A DNA stretch of 34,217 nt from a virus: positions 1 through 34,217 of the IMG/VR virus record IMGVR_UViG_3300028581_000128, one strand, 5' to 3'. Under the pieces are notes generated by a model, which was given only the letters and a program-made list of their open reading frames with translations, made no database searches and was not told the DNA's origin. Of this stretch, positions 1-7,851 are shown one piece after another (position 1 is the first letter of the stretch; each line of letters opens with the position of its first letter). The translations under genes were made by a program, and so were the position numbers.

Positions 1-1
1 T

Positions 2-58
2 GGTGACTATTGCCTCTCCAGTACTAAGGCTGACTGGCGTGTCTTAATCGAGAAGTAG
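2..58 (+). CDS. C-terminal end of an unknown protein (5' partial)
   Basis: An open frame enters from the left edge and ends at TAG (56-58). Its last residues are GDYCLSSTKADWRVLIEK. A strong hairpin terminator starts five bases after the stop, which supports a real gene end. Too little is visible to name the protein. Confidence 0.55.
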   Translation, partial: GDYCLSSTKADWRVLIEK

Positions 59-62
59 GGTT

Positions 63-97
63 AAAAGGGATACTAAATGTATCCCTTTTATTTTTTT
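63..97 (+). terminator. Intrinsic terminator
   Basis: A perfect 11-bp inverted repeat (63-73 with 79-89, loop 74-78) is followed by a T-rich run through 97. It terminates the plus-strand gene ending at 58. The right arm overlaps the stop codon of the convergent minus-strand gene at 88-90. The minus-strand side has no T-run, so it is mainly a plus-strand terminator. Confidence 0.85.
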
Positions 98-672
98 ATA
101 ACGGTACATTTACTAAATTCTTGATTTTTTAACGGTTCTCCTTTCATATGTGTAATCATATTTATGATATAATGGTCTTTTATATAGGTATCCTTTTCTA
201 TTTTAATTAAATTGGTATATATTTTACCATTATTTATGGTGATTAATTTTAAACATAGAGTTCGTTTCCCCCAATCAAAATTTAATATTTTTTTAATTAT
301 ATCATCTTTTAATATAAAAATTAAATCAACCCCCTCGTTTGTTGTTGGATCAACTATAGTTGGGTGATTTTTATAATCATCTTCCTTGGTTCTATCTAAT
401 CTTTCTAACCAATGGTCAGTAGGGTTAATTTCAAAAGTAATTGATGTTTGTTTGTCTCGGTGAGCTCTATCACCTGTTGTATAATTTGTTACATTATAAT
501 ATCGTTCAATCAAATCAAATACCGCATCTTTTTTACTAGGATCAATAGATACTGTAGTTTTACCCTCAGATAGAATTAAATAACTATTAAGTTCACGTAA
601 TGATATTTCTTCCAAAAAAATTTTTGGATTATGAAATTCTTCAAACAATATTTTTTTAATAAGGTTTCTCAT
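88..672 (-). CDS. Unknown protein with capsid-targeting-like N-terminus
   Basis: This encodes 194 aa and I do not recognise the family. The N-terminus MRNLIKKILFEEF is a short basic/hydrophobic helix ending in an L-F-E motif (residues 9-11). It resembles the leaders of the HAD protein at 18150 and the superoxide dismutase fusion at 7852-10473. The remainder is mixed alpha/beta with many charged residues; there is no transmembrane segment and no obvious catalytic motif. The ATG at 672 is preceded by a TATTTATA element (678-685 on the minus strand), placing it with the putative late genes. It is transcribed divergently from the fibre gene at 719. The leader suggests a possible internal head protein; this is inference only. 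Confidence 0.7.
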   Translation of the reverse strand: MRNLIKKILFEEFHNPKIFLEEISLRELNSYLILSEGKTTVSIDPSKKDAVFDLIERYYNVTNYTTGDRAHRDKQTSITFEINPTDHWLERLDRTKEDDYKNHPTIVDPTTNEGVDLIFILKDDIIKKILNFDWGKRTLCLKLITINNGKIYTNLIKIEKDTYIKDHYIINMITHMKGEPLKNQEFSKCTVIKK

Positions 673-677
673 AATAA

Positions 678-685
678 TATAAATA
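678..685 (-). promoter_or_regulatory. TATTTATA element upstream of the minus-strand gene at 672
   Basis: The 8-mer reads TATTTATA on the minus strand and begins 13 nt before the ATG. It forms a divergent pair with the plus-strand copy at 699-706. This is the shortest spacing of the set, so its role here is less certain. Confidence 0.4.
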
Positions 686-698
686 CTATTAAACTTAG

Positions 699-706
699 TA
701 TTTATA
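699..706 (+). promoter_or_regulatory. TATTTATA element upstream of the gene at 719
   Basis: TATTTATA begins 20 nt upstream of ATG 719, within the common 19-23 nt spacing class. There is no -35-like hexamer before it, as expected for a T4-style late promoter with only a -10 element. Confidence 0.45.
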
Positions 707-718
707 TATAAAAATCTA

Positions 719-1204
719 ATGGAATTTTATATTAAGAAGAATGCGACACTTCCCCTCCTTAAGCTTCAAGTGGTTAAGAATGGTAGATTAGATTACAATA
801 ACTTTATGTCATTGATTGAACAATCGGCATTATTCTTTTCAATGGTTGATGCTGACACTGGTGTCCCAAAGATTGTCTCAAGACCTGCTGGGTTTGTTGA
901 GAAAACAGATGTTGACCCAAATGCTGAACCAGAATATTATTTATATTATCAATTCCAAAATAGAGATACAAGTAGAGTTGGTAGATATGAAGGACAATTT
1001 ATGTTAAGGAGTAATGATGGGGTTTTAATATTACCAATTAGAGAAAAGTTATATATAAATGTCCAAGAATCTTTTATTGCTGATGACTTGGAATATAATA
1101 GTTGTTATGTGTCTGATTTCCCTTGTTGTGTTAATGGACCTTATACCACAACAACTACTACCGAATGTTGTCCATGTACAAGTACAACAACGACAACTCC
1201 ATAA
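719..1204 (+). CDS. Phage structural protein, baseplate/fibre-adaptor-like, Thr/Cys-rich tail
   Basis: This encodes 161 aa. Residues 1-140 are a beta-rich domain (FYIKKNATLPLLKLQV near the start, YYLYYQFQNRD in the middle). The pattern resembles N-terminal domains of phage baseplate upper or receptor-binding proteins; this is a fold-level impression, not a firm homology. The last ~25 residues are low complexity, with Thr runs and CCPC, and could be a flexible or glycosylated surface tail. It heads a plus-strand group with two fibre-like genes (1284 and 1695). The start is the first ATG, 20 nt after a TATTTATA element and preceded by an A-rich stretch. Confidence 0.7.
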   Translation: MEFYIKKNATLPLLKLQVVKNGRLDYNNFMSLIEQSALFFSMVDADTGVPKIVSRPAGFVEKTDVDPNAEPEYYLYYQFQNRDTSRVGRYEGQFMLRSNDGVLILPIREKLYINVQESFIADDLEYNSCYVSDFPCCVNGPYTTTTTTECCPCTSTTTTTP

Positions 1205-1260
1205 TAAAAAAATGTTAATTTAAAGTTTTTTTTGTAAATGTAAATACTTATATGTGATAT

Positions 1261-1316
1261 ACATAAAATAAAAAAAACTAAATATGCCATTAAAAGTAGA
1301 TAGATTAATTGCGGGT
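1261..1316 (+). repeat. 56-bp direct repeat, copy 1 (leader plus first codons)
   Basis: This covers the A-rich leader, the ATG and the first 11 codons (MPLKVDRLIAG) of the gene at 1284. It matches 1672-1727 at 55 of 56 positions; the only difference is c1278 versus t1689. Confidence 0.95.
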
Positions 1317-1667
1317 TCAATAGATACTGATTCATTAAACATAAATGGTGGTTCATTGGGGTTACCCTATAAGGTTTATACCGCAAAATTAACACAAACC
1401 GGAACATCTAACCCAACCGCAGTTGTGTTAGACAATACATTGGGTGGAGAATTAGTTTGGACTAGACAATCAACTGGAACTTATAGGGGGACTCTAATTG
1501 GGGCTTTTTCTGATAGTTCTAAAATTTTATTTTCATATTTTTTTAATGGTTCTAAAGATATTGTTAGTGTTTCAATAACGAATGATGATATAATCACAAT
1601 AGCAACTGGAGCTCCAACTGATGACGTATTAGATGACACTCCAATTGAGATTAGAGTATATTCTTAA
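1284..1667 (+). CDS. Short tail-fibre-like beta protein
   Basis: This encodes 127 aa. The first 11 residues, MPLKVDRLIAG, are identical to those of the next gene, so both probably attach to the same virion partner through this short anchor. The rest (YKVYTAKLTQTGTSNP, DNTLGGELVW, YRGTLIGAFSD) is a compact beta domain of a type common in phage structural proteins. There are no catalytic motifs. It lies 79 nt after the gene at 719 and 27 nt before the gene at 1695. The ATG follows an A-run, not a Shine-Dalgarno sequence. Receptor binding or decoration is a guess. Confidence 0.7.
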   Translation: MPLKVDRLIAGSIDTDSLNINGGSLGLPYKVYTAKLTQTGTSNPTAVVLDNTLGGELVWTRQSTGTYRGTLIGAFSDSSKILFSYFFNGSKDIVSVSITNDDIITIATGAPTDDVLDDTPIEIRVYS

Positions 1668-1671
1668 ATAA

Positions 1672-1727
1672 ACATAAAATAAAAAAAATTAAATATGCCA
1701 TTAAAAGTAGATAGATTAATTGCGGGT
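1672..1727 (+). repeat. 56-bp direct repeat, copy 2 (leader plus first codons)
   Basis: This is the second copy of 1261-1316, covering the leader and first 11 codons of the gene at 1695. Conservation across the non-coding leader and synonymous positions points to recent duplication or recombination. Confidence 0.95.
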
Positions 1728-3380
1728 ATTGTTGATGCTTTAAAATATGAGAAAAATGGACTCCCATTATCTTGTATTCCAATAACATTTAACGAATTAA
1801 ATAATTTAATTAGTATAAGCGATTTAACTTGCGGTTCTTATTATTCAATTACCGATAATCAAACTTGTTACGATAGACCAGATTATGACAAATACAAAAA
1901 TCCAATTGCGGTATCTAGTTCTTCATATGTAACAGGTGTAACTGAACCAATCATTGTTTTAGCAACATCAAGTAATACTTTAGCGGTTGACGCTTACCAA
2001 CCAAGTTATCCGAATGATAAGATTAAGTATGATGTAACATACTCTACAACTGAATCAGGTAATCCTGCTTTTGGTAGAATTACTGAAAGAATTGACAAAT
2101 TTGGTAATAGAACTGATTATGACCATAAAAATATTACTTTCAAAAGATACCGTTTAAGAAGTTATAATAAATTAAATCCGTATACTGGAACTGTGGAAAT
2201 ATTGGCTGATGGAATAGTAACAGGTTCAACAGGAACTACCTTTACTTCACTTAGTCCAGGACAAATTATAGCTATCAGAAATAGCTATGAAACATTTTAC
2301 GAAATTGTTAGCATTTCAGGTGATACTTCAATGATTGTAAAAGGAGAAACTGTTACTGCAACAGGTAATGGTGGCTATGAATTTTTTAATGCAAATTCCC
2401 ATAGTTATGATAGTTATTATCCAAATAATATTGATGGTCAAAGTGATTTTAATCTTTACAATACATTTGAAGCGATAGATGATGATGGTTGCATTAACAC
2501 TTATATAGGAGACTATTCAAAATATTATTTAAATGAAGGTATCGGAGATTTCTTATTAGCAAATAATGTTCTCAAAGATGGCCGTTATGAAAATAATACT
2601 ATTGGTGATAGTTCTTATAATAATACTTTTAATGATGACTGTACCGCTAATCAAATCGGTTATGCTTTTAGAAATAACATCACCGATGATGACTTTGATG
2701 ATAATGTAATTGGAAATTTCTTTGAAAATAATATCATTACCACTGAATTTGAAGACAATCATATTGGTAACAGGTTTAGAGATAATGTAATTCTTTGCAG
2801 TGGTTTCTATGACAACCAAATTAGAAATGACTTTAATAATAATTGGTTAGATGGAGATTGGGGATTTTATTTTGAAAAAAATCAAATCGGTGATTATTTT
2901 AATGATAATGTAATTTACAAATCATTCAACGATAATGTTATTCTGAATGATTATATGGATAATAATACTTGGGACGAAGTTTATAAAAATAAAATAGGAA
3001 ATGAATTTAATAACAATCAAATTTATAATTTATTTTCTGACAATCAAATTTTAGACGATTTTAACAATAATACAATTGGTGATTCTTTAAATATTGGAAG
3101 TTATAGTTTTGACAGTAATATTATAGATAACAACTTTGATAATAATACTATTATAGGGTCTTGTTTTGACAACATAATTGGGGATAGTTTCGTTTCAAAC
3201 AAAATAGGTAACGATTTTAGATACAATCAAATATTATACCCAGTGTCTTATACTGATTTTTTAACTGCAACACATGTATATGCTGATTATAATTGTAAAA
3301 TTATAAAATCGGATGATTCTAATTTATACTTGGAATATTTGTCGGCAACAACACCTACATATGTTTCAATAACCGCTTAA
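1695..3380 (+). CDS. Tail spike/fibre with about 20 nonapeptide repeats
   Basis: This encodes 561 aa. Residues 1-11 are the MPLKVDRLIAG anchor shared with the previous gene. Residues ~25-250 are a beta-rich region (SDLTCGSYYSITDNQTCYD, FGNRTDYDHKNITFKRYRL). Residues 325-514 hold about 20 copies of a 9-residue unit, F-x-(D/N)-N-x-I-x-x-x, for example FDDNVIGNF, FEDNHIGNR and FNDNVILND. The regular spacing of Phe, Asn and Ile predicts a beta-solenoid with an Asn ladder. A short non-repetitive C-terminal cap follows. An adhesin or receptor-binding spike is likely, but no glycan-cleaving residues can be identified. An intrinsic terminator follows at 3401. Confidence 0.8.
   Translation: MPLKVDRLIAGIVDALKYEKNGLPLSCIPITFNELNNLISISDLTCGSYYSITDNQTCYDRPDYDKYKNPIAVSSSSYVTGVTEPIIVLATSSNTLAVDAYQPSYPNDKIKYDVTYSTTESGNPAFGRITERIDKFGNRTDYDHKNITFKRYRLRSYNKLNPYTGTVEILADGIVTGSTGTTFTSLSPGQIIAIRNSYETFYEIVSISGDTSMIVKGETVTATGNGGYEFFNANSHSYDSYYPNNIDGQSDFNLYNTFEAIDDDGCINTYIGDYSKYYLNEGIGDFLLANNVLKDGRYENNTIGDSSYNNTFNDDCTANQIGYAFRNNITDDDFDDNVIGNFFENNIITTEFEDNHIGNRFRDNVILCSGFYDNQIRNDFNNNWLDGDWGFYFEKNQIGDYFNDNVIYKSFNDNVILNDYMDNNTWDEVYKNKIGNEFNNNQIYNLFSDNQILDDFNNNTIGDSLNIGSYSFDSNIIDNNFDNNTIIGSCFDNIIGDSFVSNKIGNDFRYNQILYPVSYTDFLTATHVYADYNCKIIKSDDSNLYLEYLSATTPTYVSITA
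2667..3236 (+). repeat. Coding tandem repeat, ~27-nt period
   Basis: This DNA encodes residues 325-514 of the fibre protein, about 20 degenerate units of F-x-(D/N)-N-x-I-x-x-x. Units are mostly 9 residues, with a few longer spacers such as the one at NNWLDGDWGFYFEKN. The repeat is conserved at the protein level, not as identical DNA. Confidence 0.85.
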
Positions 3381-3400
3381 ATAATTTATTCAATATTAAG

Positions 3401-3433
3401 AGTTGGTGGTATTAATTTATCACCAACTTTTTA
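3401..3433 (+). terminator. Intrinsic terminator after the fibre gene
   Basis: An 8-bp perfect stem (AGTTGGTG 3401-3408 with CACCAACT 3421-3428) with a 12-nt loop is followed by a T-run. It separates the fibre genes from the polymerase promoter that starts immediately downstream. Confidence 0.85.
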
Positions 3434-3462
3434 TTGACTTAACCCCATCGTCATACTATATT
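3434..3462 (+). promoter_or_regulatory. Sigma70-like promoter for DNA polymerase
   Basis: The -35 is TTGACT (3434-3439), the spacer is 17 nt and the -10 is TATATT (3457-3462), close to the bacterial housekeeping consensus. It lies directly after a terminator, so the polymerase has its own transcript starting near 3469. A TATTTATA (3459-3466) overlaps the -10. Use by the host RNA polymerase as an early promoter is inferred. Confidence 0.6.
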
Positions 3463-3479
3463 TATAAGGATAAGGTAAA

Positions 3480-3496
3480 TGTCATCTTGTATGACA
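3480..3496 (+). promoter_or_regulatory. Hairpin in the DNA polymerase leader (possible operator)
   Basis: TGTCAT, a 5-nt loop (CTTGT) and ATGACA form a 6-bp inverted repeat about 30 nt before the polymerase ATG and inside its predicted leader. T4 and RB69 polymerases repress their own translation by binding a leader hairpin near the start codon. This could be an analogous site, or a DNA operator. The role is unproven. Confidence 0.4.
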
Positions 3497-3525
3497 GCTA
3501 ATATACTAAACTTAAAAATATAAAA

Positions 3526-6327
3526 ATGATAACACCAGAAGAAATCGAAAGTTTCCTCCACGGAAACGACCCCGAAGAACACATAGTCGCAATAGAATAT
3601 GATTGGGCTTCAGAAAACATCTTTAAGATTAAAGAAATCCCCGGTAAAGGAAAAGAAATTAGAAAGGATACATTCACCCCATTTGCTTGGGTTGGTGACC
3701 TACACGGACTTAATTTCTACAAATCGTCCAAAGCAAATCAAAAAGAAGCAATGACCAAACACGGAATCCTAATTGAGAAATTGGAGACTGGTGGTAATGA
3801 AAGACTTGAGAAAGGTCTTAAGTATATGGTCAAATCTTTAAAGGGTTACAGAAGTTTAATGCAATTCTTTAAAGAAGGAGGAATTGACCCTTATGGCGAA
3901 AAAACCAAAGAATACTTCTTAATACCTTCCCCAGTTGAACAATATCTAATCCAAAAGGAAAAGAGGTTATTCAAAGGGTACGATGATTATAATGACATTA
4001 CAAGATTGGTATTCGACTTAGAGACTACCTCTTTAGAACCTAAAGATGGTAGAATATTTATGATTGGAATTAAAACAAACAAAGGATTAGAGAAAGTAAT
4101 TGAATGTGCAACTGAAGACCAAGAACGAGCAGGGCTTGTTGAGTTTTTCAGAATTATTGACGAAGTTAAACCATCAATCATTGGTGGATATAATTCATCC
4201 AACTTTGACTGGTATTGGATTATGGAAAGGTGTAAAACTTTACATCTTGACATTAAACGTATATGTAAGACCTTACATCCAGAATATAAATTTAAACAAA
4301 CTAAGGGTATGTTGAAACTCGCAAATGAAGTAGAGGAATTTAAACAGATTGGAATATGGGGATATAATGTTATTGATATCCTACACTCAGTTAGAAGAGC
4401 TCAAGCAATCAATTCGAGTATTAAATCTGCAGGTCTTAAATACATTACTCAGTATATTAATGTTGAAGCTCCTGATCGTGTTTATATTGACCATAATAAA
4501 ATTGGGTCAATGTACGCTAATAAAGAAGAGTATTGGTTGAATGTCCAAAATGGAAAATATAAGAAAGCTGATAATCCACAATTCAATAACCTAGATAAAA
4601 AACATCCTGGTGTTTATATTAAAACAACTGGGGACAATATTGTTGAGAGATATTTGGATGATGACTTGGAGGAAACCTTGAAGGTGGATGATGAATTCAA
4701 TCAAGGTACATTTATGTTGGCCTCAATGATTCCAACAACTTATGAAAGAGTTTCCACCATTGGAACTGCAACATTATGGAAAATGTTGATGATGGCTTGG
4801 TCTTATAAACATAAACTTGCAATTCCCCAAAAAGAAAAGAAAACTGATTTTGTTGGTGGTTTATCAAGACTATTAAGAGTGGGTTATTCCAAGGATGTTT
4901 TAAAACTTGACTACTCATCTCTATATCCATCAATTCAATTGGTTCACGATGTATTCCCTGATTGTGATATTACAGGTGCGATGAAAGGTATGTTATCATA
5001 TTTTAGAAGTGCTCGTATTATGTACAAGAACTTGGCGGCTGAATGGTATGATAAAGACAAGAAGAAATCATTATCATATGATAGAAAACAATTACCAATC
5101 AAGATATTCATCAACTCAATGTTTGGTGCTTTATCAGCCCCTCATGTGTTTGCATGGGGTGATATGTATATGGGTGAACAGATAACTTGTACTGGAAGAC
5201 AATATCTTCGTCAGATGATTAAGTTTTTTATGGGAAAAGGTTATACCGCACTTGTAATGGATACGGATGGTGTGAATTTCTCACTACCTAAAGGTGGAGT
5301 GGATGATAGAGTTTATATTGGGAAAGGTCTTAATTGGAAGGTTAAAAAGGGTAAGGAGTATAAAGGATATGATGCTGATGTTGCGGAGTTTAACGATATT
5401 TTTATGAGAGGTGAAATGGCTCTAGATTGTGATGGAACTTGGAAATCATGTATTAATCTTGCTCGTAAGAATTACGCAACGATGGAACACAATGGAAAGG
5501 TAAAACTTACAGGTAACTCAATTAAATCAAAAAAACTTCCACTATACATTGAGGAATATTTGGATAAAGCAATTAGATTGTTATTGGAAGGTGAGGGTCA
5601 AAAGTTTGTTGAGTGGTATTATGAATACTTAACTAAAATCTATAACAAAGAAATACCATTGATGAAAGTGGCTCAAAGAGCTAAGGTTAAACTGAGTATC
5701 AAGGATTATATTGAGAGGTCAAAACAAACAACCAAATCAGGTGGGGCAATGTCGAGAATGGCTCATTTAGAATTAGCAATCAAACATAATCTAAAAATTA
5801 ATTTGGGTGATGTAATTTATTATGTTAATAACGGAACAAAAGCAAGTCATGGGGATGTACAAAAAATTAATAAACCAAAAAAAGGTTGGACTCAACAAGA
5901 TTTAGATAATTTTATGGAAGGTTATGGACAAATACCACTAGATTCTGTTGATTCTTATACACAACTTAATTGTTATATGTTAGACCCAAACGATTTAGAA
6001 AACAATCCCAACATGACAGGAGAATACAATGTAGCGAGAACAATCACAACATTTAATAATCGTATTGAACCTTTATTAGTTGTCTTCAAACAAGATGTGA
6101 GAGATACTCTTATTATTGATAATCCTGTGAAAAGACAATTCTATACACAACAACAATGTGAACTAATAAATGGAGTTCCATTTGAGGAAAAAGATCAAGA
6201 CAGACTAAAGGAGGATGTATTGGATTTAGAACAAAAGGAAATTGAATACTGGAACAAAAGAGGAATTAATCCCAACTATATTTACGATTTAGCTGAAGAA
6301 GGATGGGAACAATTTAATAATGGTTAA
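3526..6327 (+). CDS. Family B DNA polymerase with 3'-5' exonuclease
   Basis: This encodes 933 aa, near T4 gp43 (898 aa), and is the replicative polymerase. Exonuclease motif I is VFDLETTSLEP with D164 and E166; motif II is around GGYNSSNFDWYWI. Polymerase motif A is LDYSSLYPS (D462). Motif B is KIFINSMFGAL (N530 in NSMFG). Motif C is VMDTDGVNF (D579, D581), where Gly replaces the usual Ser of DTDS. Order and spacing are complete, and no intein or frameshift was seen. It is a single-gene unit between a terminator/promoter pair upstream and a hairpin downstream. ATG 3526 follows an A-rich leader. Expression is probably early, from the sigma70-like promoter, with possible control by the leader hairpin. 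The C-terminal ~250 residues are less recognisable and may hold the thumb and clamp-binding end. Confidence 0.95.
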   Translation: MITPEEIESFLHGNDPEEHIVAIEYDWASENIFKIKEIPGKGKEIRKDTFTPFAWVGDLHGLNFYKSSKANQKEAMTKHGILIEKLETGGNERLEKGLKYMVKSLKGYRSLMQFFKEGGIDPYGEKTKEYFLIPSPVEQYLIQKEKRLFKGYDDYNDITRLVFDLETTSLEPKDGRIFMIGIKTNKGLEKVIECATEDQERAGLVEFFRIIDEVKPSIIGGYNSSNFDWYWIMERCKTLHLDIKRICKTLHPEYKFKQTKGMLKLANEVEEFKQIGIWGYNVIDILHSVRRAQAINSSIKSAGLKYITQYINVEAPDRVYIDHNKIGSMYANKEEYWLNVQNGKYKKADNPQFNNLDKKHPGVYIKTTGDNIVERYLDDDLEETLKVDDEFNQGTFMLASMIPTTYERVSTIGTATLWKMLMMAWSYKHKLAIPQKEKKTDFVGGLSRLLRVGYSKDVLKLDYSSLYPSIQLVHDVFPDCDITGAMKGMLSYFRSARIMYKNLAAEWYDKDKKKSLSYDRKQLPIKIFINSMFGALSAPHVFAWGDMYMGEQITCTGRQYLRQMIKFFMGKGYTALVMDTDGVNFSLPKGGVDDRVYIGKGLNWKVKKGKEYKGYDADVAEFNDIFMRGEMALDCDGTWKSCINLARKNYATMEHNGKVKLTGNSIKSKKLPLYIEEYLDKAIRLLLEGEGQKFVEWYYEYLTKIYNKEIPLMKVAQRAKVKLSIKDYIERSKQTTKSGGAMSRMAHLELAIKHNLKINLGDVIYYVNNGTKASHGDVQKINKPKKGWTQQDLDNFMEGYGQIPLDSVDSYTQLNCYMLDPNDLENNPNMTGEYNVARTITTFNNRIEPLLVVFKQDVRDTLIIDNPVKRQFYTQQQCELINGVPFEEKDQDRLKEDVLDLEQKEIEYWNKRGINPNYIYDLAEEGWEQFNNG

Positions 6328-6355
6328 AAAAAAACCCCACTCAAAAGGTGGGGTT
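6326..6355 (-). terminator. Intrinsic terminator for the minus-strand operon
   Basis: An 8-bp stem (AACCCCAC 6333-6340 with GTGGGGTT 6348-6355) is followed on the minus strand by a 9-T run (6334 to 6326). It ends the minus-strand gene group just after the stop at 6362. On the plus strand only a weak AT-rich tail follows, so it may partly serve the polymerase transcript as well. Confidence 0.85.
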
Positions 6356-6361
6356 AATTAT

Positions 6362-6706
6362 TTAATTTAGTTTCATTCCATCTGAGGATATTATGTACCA
6401 ACCCCCCATATAATATTCAAGTTCAACACAAGCTCCATTATCAATTTCAATTTCCTCATATTGCTCATCAATCAAAGAATTCTTTGGTAATATAATTGTC
6501 TTGGTTAAAACTTTTATTTTAACTGATTCGGTTGTTTCACCATCCAAAGTTATTTCACATTTATCAACATCTTTAATAATCAAAAGGTATTCACCATTTG
6601 TGGTATAGGTTGGGACATTTACAATCTTCTTTAATTTAGTTGGTTGAGTTTGTTGTCCGTATTTTAATGTTTTGGTTATTTCACCAATTTTTTTCTTTTG
6701 TTCCAT
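6362..6706 (-). CDS. Small unknown protein, beta-rich, translationally coupled to the neck gene
   Basis: This encodes 114 aa and I do not recognise the family. After a basic N-terminus (MEQKKKIGEITKTLKYGQQ) it alternates short hydrophobic strands (GEYLLIIKDVDKCEITLDG, KIKVLTKTIILP) and ends in VELEYYMGGWYIISSDGMK. That pattern suggests a small beta-sandwich virion or decoration protein. Its ATG overlaps the stop of the gp13-like gene by one base (TAATG), implying translational coupling and a linked role in the neck or head. It is last in the minus-strand operon, directly before the terminator. Confidence 0.75.
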   Translation of the reverse strand: MEQKKKIGEITKTLKYGQQTQPTKLKKIVNVPTYTTNGEYLLIIKDVDKCEITLDGETTESVKIKVLTKTIILPKNSLIDEQYEEIEIDNGACVELEYYMGGWYIISSDGMKLN

Positions 6707-7827
6707 TATATTACATATATTTGTCTTGGCATTGCTTGGAATTTTTTAACCTTATTTAGGTTTTCAGCAATCAACGCTTCTCTTTCCATTACCTTTTCTG
6801 GTCTAAGTCTTGATAATCTTCCTTCAGCCCCAGTTAATTCTTCAATCAATTTTGTTTTTTCATCTTTACCTTCTGTGGCTAAACTCTGATAATCCATTGT
6901 AAGCTCGCTGTCAGGAGTTTTAATGTTACCACTGAACTTACCCCTTACTTTTGATAATGTTTCCTTGGCGGACGCAAAGAACCACTTACGAACCCATATT
7001 TGAGCGGGGTTATTTAAATCAATCCAACTTAGTTTATCAAATGGGACATCGGAAGGTAATTTTATTATATCAGGATTCTTTTTTAAACAGTCATCTCTAT
7101 CTGGACCGTCAACTTCATAATACCAATACCAAACCTTACCATTCATCAATGTTGCATTACCAAAGTCAAATTTACCCCCAGGTGTTTGCATTAAGTGAAC
7201 AGCTTTTTTGCCTTCAGGTAGTGCGGTAACACGATAAGTCATTTCCCCACCAATAATTCTTCTTTGGATATTAATTTCCTGCATTCTTAATAACATATCA
7301 AATACTGGCATCATAAAATATGAACCACTATTACCCATTTGAGTAAAACCACCAGGACCACCCAATCCAACACCACCCATAGCACCAAACGAAAATGGGT
7401 CAAATAATAAATTATTAAGAGTTGCTGGAGTAAACCATAGAAGTTCGTTTAACTCACGACCTGCTGGTATTTCATATATCTGTTGGTGGGGTATAAGTTG
7501 TATATAATCTTTCTTTAATACACTGTCACCACCAGCTTGTAATCCAACAATTTTAGAATAGGCATAAGAATATCTATTCTCAAAGTCAAAACCTTTTGTT
7601 ATGAAGGCTTTTGATAATGATTGGGTATCCAAGTTCAATCCATATAAGGAAGACCATTGAGATTCAATTAACCAATCTTGTATGTATTGTGAATAATCCT
7701 CAATTGCCAATTGTAATAAGGAATCTAGTTGTTCATCTTCCAGCTCAATACTTCTTAGTGGAGCACCCAATGAGTGTCTTAATTTTGTGTAGAGCTGTGT
7801 TCTTTCTGGTTCGGGTATTATTGACAT
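6706..7827 (-). CDS. Neck / head-completion protein, T4 gp13-like (tentative)
   Basis: This encodes 373 aa. An N-terminal helical segment (EDEQLDSLLQLAIEDYSQY) is followed by a beta region (KKDYIQLIPHQQIYEIPAG), a Gly-rich loop (GAMGGVGLGGPGGF) and a C-terminal helical section (SAKETLSKVRGKFSG...LTMDYQSLATEGK, residues ~290-330). The C-terminal pattern and the location near gp14-like and gp15-like genes fit T4-type gp13 neck proteins, which close the portal so the tail can attach. T4 gp13 is 309 aa. ATG 7827 is preceded by TATTTATA 19 nt upstream. It lies 24 nt after the superoxide dismutase fusion gene on the same strand. The general neck/connector role is more certain than the exact orthology. 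Confidence 0.65.
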   Translation of the reverse strand: MSIIPEPERTQLYTKLRHSLGAPLRSIELEDEQLDSLLQLAIEDYSQYIQDWLIESQWSSLYGLNLDTQSLSKAFITKGFDFENRYSYAYSKIVGLQAGGDSVLKKDYIQLIPHQQIYEIPAGRELNELLWFTPATLNNLLFDPFSFGAMGGVGLGGPGGFTQMGNSGSYFMMPVFDMLLRMQEINIQRRIIGGEMTYRVTALPEGKKAVHLMQTPGGKFDFGNATLMNGKVWYWYYEVDGPDRDDCLKKNPDIIKLPSDVPFDKLSWIDLNNPAQIWVRKWFFASAKETLSKVRGKFSGNIKTPDSELTMDYQSLATEGKDEKTKLIEELTGAEGRLSRLRPEKVMEREALIAENLNKVKKFQAMPRQIYVI

Positions 7828-7838
7828 AGTTTTTTATT

Positions 7839-7846
7839 TATAAATA
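7839..7846 (-). promoter_or_regulatory. TATTTATA element upstream of the gp13-like gene
   Basis: It begins 19 nt upstream of the ATG at 7827 on the minus strand and lies between the fusion gene's stop and the neck gene. It suggests the neck gene has its own late promoter inside the minus-strand group. Confidence 0.45.
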
Positions 7847-7851
7847 TCAAA

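Noticed and set aside
1141-1407. 88-aa minus-strand ORF spanning the fibre gene end
   Set aside because: It ends in a Val run that is the complement of the Thr-rich tail; a shadow of the gene at 719.
2556-2819. 87-aa minus-strand ORF within the repeat region of the fibre gene
   Set aside because: Its Ile-rich repeated sequence mirrors the Asn/Asp codons of the real nonapeptide repeats.
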